Source: Paenibacillus macerans (lineage in GTDB: Bacteria > Bacillota > Bacilli > Paenibacillales > Paenibacillaceae). From it: 64,000 bases of DNA. A program made the translations under genes and the position numbers. The DNA is taken from the NCBI RefSeq assembly GCF_900454495.1, contig NZ_UGSI01000001.1, positions 1,364,001 to 1,428,000 of the forward strand, in the 5' to 3' direction. A model generated the notes under the pieces. That model did not search any database and had not been told where the DNA came from. It worked only from the letters and a program-made list of their open reading frames with translations. This document shows positions 58,356 through 64,000 of this stretch, one piece after another. Positions within the stretch are counted from its first letter, which is position 1. Each line of letters starts with the position of its first letter.

Positions 58356-60274
58356 CGTCTTCCCCTCCTTTTCGGTTTGGGCGAAACTTTACGCTTCCAC
58401 ACCGTCATGCTCAGCGGGGGAAGCGAAAGAACCAGGCTATAAGGCTGTTCATGCCAAGACAATCGTTCGCCGGCCGCCACCGGCTTAAGCGGATAACCGG
58501 AACCGCCGAAACCAGCGTCATCGCTGTTGAACACGAGCTCGTACCGCCCCGGCAGCGGAACGCCGACGCGGTACACGGGCCGCTCCGCCGGCTGAAAATT
58601 GAACAGCACAAGCAGCTGATCCTCTTTGCGTTTGCCTTTGCGCATATAACCTATGACGCTTTGCCCGGCATCATGCGGGTTAATCCATTGATACCCGTCC
58701 GGTTCGTGATCGAGCTGCCACAACGCCGGCTCCCGCAAATAAAAGCGGTTAAGGGCGGCGCTGTACCCGCGCATCAGACGGTGGGCTTCGTAATCGAGCA
58801 GAAACCAGTCGAGCTCGGCCTGATCCCGCCATTCGATGAATTGGCCGAATTCGCCGCCCATAAATATCAGTTTTTTCCCTGGAAAAGTGAACTGATACCC
58901 AAGCAGCAGGCGAAGTCCGGCAAACTTTTGTTCATATTCGCCTGGCATTTTGTCCAGCAGCGATTTTTTCCCATGCACAACCTCGTCATGCGACAAAGGC
59001 AGCGCGTAATTTTCGGAATAGGCGTACCACACCGGGAACGTCAGCAGATGATGGCGCCCGGGGCGGTCCGCAAACGGCGTCTCTATGTAATCCAGCGTAT
59101 CGTTCATCCAGCCCATATTCCATTTATAGTTGAAGCCAAGCCCCCCGTCATGGGCAGGAGCCGTAACCATCGGCCAGGCGCTGGACTCTTCGGCCATCAT
59201 CAGCGCGTGCGGGAAATAACGGAATACGATCGTATTCAACTGCCGCAAAAATTTGATCGCTTCCAAATTTTCCACGCCCCCGTATTCGTTTCGCGGGGCA
59301 TCGCTTTTTTCGAAATCGAGCCGCAGCATGCTGGTCACCGCGTCCACCCGCAGCCCGTCGAAATGGTACATCTCCAGCCAATACAAAGCGTTCGAAATTA
59401 AAAACGACCGCACCTCCGGCTTGCCGAAATCGAAGCTGAGCGTCCCCCATCCCGGTTTTTCGGCTTTGGCGGGGTCGCCGTATTCAAACAGGGGCGTTCC
59501 GTCGAACCGCCGCAGGCCATGCGCGTCCTTGGCAAAATGCCCCGGCACCCAGTCGAGCAAAACGCCGATACCCGCCTGGTGGCAGCGATCCACAAAATAC
59601 ATCAAGTCCTGCGGTTTCCCGTAACGGCTGGTCGGGGCAAAATAACCGGTCGCCTGATACCCCCAAGATAGATCGTATGGATGCTCGGCGAGCGGCATAA
59701 TCTCTATATGGGTGTATCCCATTTCCTTGACGTACGGAATCAGGAGGTCCGCCATCTCACGGTAGGTGTAAAACCGGCCCGCTTCCGCCTGCCGCCATGT
59801 TCCGAAATGGATCTCGTAAATGCTGATCGGCTTTTGGTACGGGGGCTTCCTGCTTTCCGTCCATGCTGCGTCCCCCCAGTCATATCCGTCCAGACGGGCG
59901 ACGACCGAAGCGGTTTGAGGCCGGACTTCCGCGTGAAACGCGTAGGGGTCCGCCTTTAGAAACGTTGTGCCGTCCGCTGCCGCAATCGCCAATTTGTAAA
60001 ATGTTCCATCATCGATTCCCGGAAAAAAACGAGTCCAAATTCCCGAATCGGGTATCTTATATAGTACATCGCGGTCTCCTCTCCATCCGTTCCAATCCGA
60101 AACGATGGAGACTTGGCATGCATTGGGAGCCCATACGGTAAAACGAACGCCGGGCCGTCCGTTCTCTTCGGTGAGGTGCGCGCCAAACGTACGGTAGCTT
60201 TGGTACAAGGTGCCCTCATGAAACAGATAAACATCGGTTTTCGAAACGGCCTGAGCCCAGGACGGTTCGGACAT
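58352..60274 (-). CDS. glgB: 1,4-alpha-glucan branching enzyme
   Basis: 640-residue GH13_9 enzyme that makes alpha-1,6 branches in glycogen. An N-terminal CBM48 spans residues about 20-115. Barrel motifs include EIHFGTWR, DWVPGHFAKD, the catalytic Asp in FDGLRVDAVTSM, catalytic Glu in LMMAEESSAWP and HDEVVHGKKSL. The start chosen is ATG at 60274 with GGTGGTGAT upstream; an in-frame ATG 26 codons earlier is less likely. First gene of glgBA. Confidence 0.93.
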   Translation of the reverse strand: MSEPSWAQAVSKTDVYLFHEGTLYQSYRTFGAHLTEENGRPGVRFTVWAPNACQVSIVSDWNGWRGDRDVLYKIPDSGIWTRFFPGIDDGTFYKLAIAAADGTTFLKADPYAFHAEVRPQTASVVARLDGYDWGDAAWTESRKPPYQKPISIYEIHFGTWRQAEAGRFYTYREMADLLIPYVKEMGYTHIEIMPLAEHPYDLSWGYQATGYFAPTSRYGKPQDLMYFVDRCHQAGIGVLLDWVPGHFAKDAHGLRRFDGTPLFEYGDPAKAEKPGWGTLSFDFGKPEVRSFLISNALYWLEMYHFDGLRVDAVTSMLRLDFEKSDAPRNEYGGVENLEAIKFLRQLNTIVFRYFPHALMMAEESSAWPMVTAPAHDGGLGFNYKWNMGWMNDTLDYIETPFADRPGRHHLLTFPVWYAYSENYALPLSHDEVVHGKKSLLDKMPGEYEQKFAGLRLLLGYQFTFPGKKLIFMGGEFGQFIEWRDQAELDWFLLDYEAHRLMRGYSAALNRFYLREPALWQLDHEPDGYQWINPHDAGQSVIGYMRKGKRKEDQLLVLFNFQPAERPVYRVGVPLPGRYELVFNSDDAGFGGSGYPLKPVAAGERLSWHEQPYSLVLSLPPLSMTVWKRKVSPKPKRRGRR

Positions 60275-60456
60275 ATCATCACCACCATTCAGCATTTTGC
60301 GGACGAAACTCAAGCAAACTCCCGATAAAGAAAAATTATGAGTTTTTTCCAAAAATTCATGTAATATTTTCTTTCTATTTCCATAATTTATTTCAACTAC
60401 ATTATATCCTTTAATGTATGTACTACACGGTCAAAAACATACGGGAGGGAAACGAA

Positions 60457-61674
60457 ATGAGGAAAAAGAACTGTATTGCGATGCTGCTCGCGGGAGGGGA
60501 AGGGCGAAGATTGTCCCCGTTAACCGCCAAGCAGGCAAAACCGGCCGTGCCGTTTGGCGGGCATTACCGGATTATCGATTTTCCTCTCAGCAATTGCGTC
60601 AATTCAGGCATCGATACGATCGGGGTTTTGACTCAATACGAAGCGGCGTCGCTGCACGAGCACATCGGGGAAGGCGAACCCTGGATGCTGCCGCGGCCGG
60701 ATGGCGGCGGAATATCTCTGCTTCCGTCCTCCAATGCGGGAACCTCGGAATATGCGGGAACGGCGGACGCCATATATAAGAACATCGCGTTCGTCGACGG
60801 GTATGCTCCTGAACATGTCCTCATTCTTTCGGGGGATCATATTTACCATATGGACTACCGCCAAATGCTGAATTTTCACTTAAGCCATGGGGCCAAGGCG
60901 ACCATCTCCGTTATGACGGTTCCTTGGGAAGAAGCGCATCGTTTTGGCATCATGTCCAAGGACGAAAAACAGCGGATCACCGAATTCGCCGAGAAGCCGA
61001 AGCAGCCGGCAAGCAATCTGGCTTCGATGGGCATTTATTTGTTTAACTGGGGGTATTTGAAGCGGCATCTGCTGGAGGATGCCGAAGATCCTGCTTCCAG
61101 CCATGACTTCGGGAAGGATCTGATTCCCAAAATGCTTGCCGGCTCGGATCCGCTGCATGCCTACGAGTTTCAGGGATACTGGCGGGATGTGGGGACGGTC
61201 CACAGCTTATGGGAAGCCCATATGGATTTGCTTGAGGAAAGCTCGGATTGGCAGCTTCATAAGACAAACTGGCCGATGTATACGCGGGAAATGCCGGCGG
61301 TTCCGGTTCCTCCCAAAAAACGGGTTAACCCCAACGGTTCATTAATCCACGATGGCTGCGCGCTGGAGGGTCATGCCGAACGTTCAGTCATTTTCGGAGG
61401 AACGGAAATCGGACGAAACACCCGAATTAAGGACAGCGTCATTATGCCCGGCGTAAAAATCGGGCGAAACGCGGTGATCGAGCGGGCGATTATCGGCGAG
61501 GGCGCCATCATCAAGGATGGCGCGGTCGTGAAGGGAACGGCGTCCGAAATCGCGGTGATCGGGCCGCGCGAAACGGTATTGGCAAAACCCGCCGTTCTTC
61601 CCCAGCCTTCCAGGCTGCTGCAGGAGGTCTACGAAAATACGGCCCGGCTGCGGGCGGAAGGCCTGCTGTCCTGA
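60457..61674 (+). CDS. glgC: Glucose-1-phosphate adenylyltransferase
   Basis: 405-residue enzyme making ADP-glucose, the precursor of glycogen. LLAGGEGRRLSPLTAKQAKP is the nucleotide site; YAGTADAIYKN and EFAEKPKQPASN follow, and the C-terminal part is a left-handed beta-helix (VIMPGVKIGRNAVIERAIIG). The start is ATG at 60457 behind GGGAGGG. Divergent from glgBA across a 180-nt AT-rich gap; no glgD is present in the window. Confidence 0.93.
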   Translation: MRKKNCIAMLLAGGEGRRLSPLTAKQAKPAVPFGGHYRIIDFPLSNCVNSGIDTIGVLTQYEAASLHEHIGEGEPWMLPRPDGGGISLLPSSNAGTSEYAGTADAIYKNIAFVDGYAPEHVLILSGDHIYHMDYRQMLNFHLSHGAKATISVMTVPWEEAHRFGIMSKDEKQRITEFAEKPKQPASNLASMGIYLFNWGYLKRHLLEDAEDPASSHDFGKDLIPKMLAGSDPLHAYEFQGYWRDVGTVHSLWEAHMDLLEESSDWQLHKTNWPMYTREMPAVPVPPKKRVNPNGSLIHDGCALEGHAERSVIFGGTEIGRNTRIKDSVIMPGVKIGRNAVIERAIIGEGAIIKDGAVVKGTASEIAVIGPRETVLAKPAVLPQPSRLLQEVYENTARLRAEGLLS

Positions 61675-61708
61675 CGGGTTTTTTATAGGCAATCTCATTA
61701 ACGGAAAA

Positions 61709-61763
61709 AAAAGGGGCCATCCTCGCAAGTACACGAAAAGTGTGCTTGCGGGATGCCCCTTTT
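61709..61763. terminator. Bidirectional terminator
   Basis: GGGGCCATCC.CGCAAG.ACAC / GTGTGCTTGCGGGATGCCCC flanked by A- and T-runs, between convergent glgC and GNAT genes. Confidence 0.85.
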
Positions 61764-61769
61764 CAAGGA

Positions 61770-62315
61770 TTAAGCTTGGTCGTAAATAGCCGGAGCCAAC
61801 TGATACAAATTAAATTCGCGGCCATCATCCTTCCGCCCCGTACCCTGCAGGCGAAAGCCAAGCTCTTGATAAAGCCGATTCAGCTTTACGTTTTGGTTCC
61901 AGCAATCGAGACGAAGTCCGGAGCGCCCCAAAACCTTAGACCGCTTGGCGGCAAAGCTTAGGATTTCACCGCCCAGCCCCTGGCCGCGGTAAGGCAAGCG
62001 GACCGTAAGCCGGTGCAAATAACTGTATCCGGGGATGTTCAGCGCCCCCCAATAATCGGGATCCGAATCCTGCAGCGTAAACATGGCTGCCGGCTCCCCT
62101 TCCCTGGTCAACAGATATATTTCCCGTTCATCATAGTAGGAACGAATCAAGTCCGGAGTAAACTGCTCGGGGTTCCACTGCTTGACGCCGCCGGTTTGCA
62201 TCCAGTTCGCCGCCTCGACGAGCATTAGCCGTACCGTTTCCAAGTCGCCCGGCTTGGCGAGCGTGACTGAGAAGTCCCCGCCGCGCGTAATTACCGTTCC
62301 TACCCTGTCAATCAT
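61770..62315 (-). CDS. GNAT acetyltransferase
   Basis: 181-residue N-acetyltransferase. FSVTLAKPGDLETVRLMLVE starts the fold, and LTVRLPYRGQGLGGEILSFA is the acetyl-CoA loop (RGQGLG). The substrate is unknown. The start is ATG at 62315 behind GGGGGG; it follows the histidine kinase gene by 20 nt, so it is probably in the same operon. Confidence 0.85.
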   Translation of the reverse strand: MIDRVGTVITRGGDFSVTLAKPGDLETVRLMLVEAANWMQTGGVKQWNPEQFTPDLIRSYYDEREIYLLTREGEPAAMFTLQDSDPDYWGALNIPGYSYLHRLTVRLPYRGQGLGGEILSFAAKRSKVLGRSGLRLDCWNQNVKLNRLYQELGFRLQGTGRKDDGREFNLYQLAPAIYDQA

Positions 62316-62335
62316 TTTGTTTCCCCCCTTTTCGG

Positions 62336-63841
62336 TCAAGCCTGATCATCGTTTTCCGCGGCGAGCGAACGGCCCGCTTCACCGTCTGCAGACGATTCGT
62401 CTTCCGGCGCGGCGGAAGCGGTAACGTCCGATGCTTCCGCGTCTTCGGCTACGGGAAGCGTCACCGCCACGGTTGTGCCGACGCCGAGCTCGCTGTGAAT
62501 CTCCATCACCCCATGATGCAGCTCCACGATCTGCTGGCTGATGGCCAGGCCCAGCCCGGTTCCGCCTCCCTGGTGGTTGACCTGGAAGAAGCGGTCCTTC
62601 ACTTTGTGCAAATACTCCTCGCTGATGCCGATCCCGGTATCGACCACTTCCACCATCGCCCGGCCGTCCTCTTTTACGCTGATCACCAGGTGAATCCAGC
62701 TCTGCTCATGGGAAAATTTAATCGCATTATCGACGATATTCAGGAATACTTGCTTAAGCCGATTGCCGTCCCCGCTGACGATGACGGTCCTGTCGGTACG
62801 TTCCTCCAGCTTCAGCTGGATTTGCTTCTGTTCCGCTTTGGCCCATACGTTAAGCATCGTTTCCTGAATCAGCTCTTTTAAATTGACGTGCCCGATGACC
62901 AGCTTCATTTCATTTTGCTGCAGCTTGGAAAAATCGAGAATTTCCTCGACCAGCCCGATTAACCGGTTGGTCTCCTTGGCGATGATCCCCATTCCGAGCT
63001 TCGTTTCTTCCGGATCGAAGCCCCCGGACGTGAGCGTTTCGCTCCACCCTTTAATGCCGGTCAGCGGCGTTCTGAGCTCGTGCGAGATCGAAGATATGAA
63101 CTCGTCCTTGATCTGATTGCTGCGTACGATTTCTTCCGCCATATAATTGAGCGTTGCCGCCAGTTCGCCCAGCTCGTATTTGTAGTTGCCCCTGATCCTG
63201 GCGTCGAATTTGCCCCGTGCCATTTGCGCGGATACGTCGCGAATATTGTTAATGGGCTTAACGATCGAGTTGGCGAGCCCGATGCTGAACAGCGTCACAA
63301 GCGCAAGCACGGCGGCAGCTACCCCGATGGATAAAAAGGTCAGGTTCAGCAGCTTGGAATTAACGCGCTCGAGCGATGTGACAAACCGGGCGATATACTG
63401 CGTTTGGCCTTGAATCTGCAGCGGGCGCGAGACCGCCATCACCGCTTCGCCGGTGCTCGGCTGCCGGCCGATCCATTTCCCTACGCTGCCGGCCAGCGCT
63501 TGCGGGACATCGCCCGTCTGGATCGCTTTGTCCGCCTGGAAGGCGTTGGTGCTCGCTTTGACTTCTCCGTTACGGTCCAAAATCATCAATTCGGTATTGT
63601 CCAGCTCAAAAGTGCGCAGCATCTCGGTAAAATAATCGGGATCGCGTTCGGAGTTCAGACGCACGAATTGTTGGAAAAAATCCGAGGCCCATTTGGAATG
63701 GTTGGCCATATGGTTGTAAATCGTATCGTAATAATACGATCGGATGGCTACCGTGAAAATAATTTCGACCATAAACAGCGTCACGAATACAACGATAAAG
63801 TAATGCAGAACGATTTGCCGTCCGATCCCTTTCTTGATCAT
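62336..63841 (-). CDS. Sensor histidine kinase
   Basis: 501-residue membrane kinase: TM1 (about 10-32), extracellular sensor domain (about 33-165), TM2 (about 168-190), HAMP (about 190-245), HisKA with phospho-acceptor His in SSISHELRTPLTG and HATPase_c with NIVDNAIKFS, DTGIGI and GTGLGL. A 40-residue acidic Ser/Ala-rich tail follows. Layout is like PhoR/ResE-type kinases. The start is ATG at 63841, overlapping the response-regulator stop by 4 nt. The signal is unknown. Confidence 0.92.
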   Translation of the reverse strand: MIKKGIGRQIVLHYFIVVFVTLFMVEIIFTVAIRSYYYDTIYNHMANHSKWASDFFQQFVRLNSERDPDYFTEMLRTFELDNTELMILDRNGEVKASTNAFQADKAIQTGDVPQALAGSVGKWIGRQPSTGEAVMAVSRPLQIQGQTQYIARFVTSLERVNSKLLNLTFLSIGVAAAVLALVTLFSIGLANSIVKPINNIRDVSAQMARGKFDARIRGNYKYELGELAATLNYMAEEIVRSNQIKDEFISSISHELRTPLTGIKGWSETLTSGGFDPEETKLGMGIIAKETNRLIGLVEEILDFSKLQQNEMKLVIGHVNLKELIQETMLNVWAKAEQKQIQLKLEERTDRTVIVSGDGNRLKQVFLNIVDNAIKFSHEQSWIHLVISVKEDGRAMVEVVDTGIGISEEYLHKVKDRFFQVNHQGGGTGLGLAISQQIVELHHGVMEIHSELGVGTTVAVTLPVAEDAEASDVTASAAPEDESSADGEAGRSLAAENDDQA

Positions 63842-64000
63842 TGTCCCTCGCCTTTCCACTTATAACCGTGCCCCCACACGGTCTGCAGGAAAGCCGGTTC
63901 GGACGGATTGCTTTCGATTTTTTGCCGCAGCCTGCGGATATTTACGTCCACGATTTTCGGATCGCCCATGTATTCCTTGCCCCAGACGTGGTCAAGCAGA
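63838..64000 (-). CDS. OmpR-family response regulator, C-terminal part
   Basis: The gene enters from the right edge; 53 codons are present. LLDHVWGKEYMGDP, VDVNIRRLRQKIE and TVWGHGYKW are the winged-helix DNA-binding domain of OmpR/PhoB regulators. The stop codon overlaps the kinase start (ATGA), so the two form a two-component system. Confidence 0.93.
   Translation of the reverse strand, partial: LLDHVWGKEYMGDPKIVDVNIRRLRQKIESNPSEPAFLQTVWGHGYKWKGEGQ

Noticed and set aside
1..64000. tRNA or rRNA genes
   Set aside because: No clover-leaf with conserved GGTTCGAATCC-type T-arm and no rRNA-like sequence was noticed by eye; a tRNAscan run would be decisive.

Overview
The window looks like chromosomal DNA of an endospore-forming member of the Bacillales, most likely Paenibacillaceae. 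Evidence for this is moderate GC content, strong AAGGAGG-type ribosome binding sites, consensus sigma-A promoters, and a scattered set of spore genes: gerPABDE plus gerPC, cwlJ-gerQ, an H-type small acid-soluble protein, a YmaF-family protein and a YjcZ-family micropeptide. Low-GC Gram-positive regulation also fits: a T-box ahead of leuA, a c-di-AMP riboswitch, XerS, and an ErmD-type methylase with its leader peptide. I saw no rRNA, tRNA, CRISPR array or prophage. Mobile DNA is limited to two related IS1595-like copies.

Layout. 0-5 kb: a cut-off lichenase, a ferritin-like protein, an Hsp20-like protein and the gerP spore-permeability cluster. 5-12 kb: an S-layer-anchored 5'-nucleotidase, a Gre-like protein behind a small leader ORF, a TetR-controlled membrane gene, sspH and T-box-regulated leuA. 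12-19 kb: a ribosomal-protection-type GTPase, a PFL/ACT pair, SDR genes (one truncated), a GNAT and a VOC dioxygenase. 19.6-21 kb: IS copy 1. 21-25 kb: a YwnA-like Rrf2 regulator, an isochorismatase-like hydrolase, a MerR-thioredoxin pair and an AI-2E-family membrane protein. 25-38 kb: KtrB, an M29 aminopeptidase, an MFS carrier, a sigma-70-family factor, a HlyC/CorC protein, cwlJ-gerQ, an FAD oxidoreductase and cell-envelope proteins. 38-49 kb: ldh, a frameshifted secreted peptide, a MarR/CBS/MFS locus, xerS, a pyrK-pyrD-LpdD-like-moeA-mobB operon and a LysM-3D protein under a c-di-AMP riboswitch. 49.5-51 kb: IS copy 2. 51-64 kb: a polar amino-acid ABC transporter, erm, a GH13 glycosidase, glgBA divergent from glgC, a GNAT and a two-component system running off the end.

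How the parts work together. Several loci carry regulators whose sites can be read directly. A TetR protein has two operators over its own operon promoter. A MerR protein has a 20-bp-spacer promoter driving itself and a thioredoxin. A MarR protein faces palindromes over the CBS-MFS promoter. The Rrf2 regulator and the VOC dioxygenase gene share a GTAAC-N7-GTTAC type operator placed identically on their -10 elements. These two genes lie on either side of IS copy 1.

The most interesting items are the inferred Rrf2-dioxygenase regulon, the two IS1595-like copies that share a substituted catalytic motif and degenerate subterminal repeats, the five-gene pyrKD/LpdD/Moco operon, the complete ErmD-type attenuator, and several structured 5' leaders. 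All functional statements are from reading the sequence; no database search was run.
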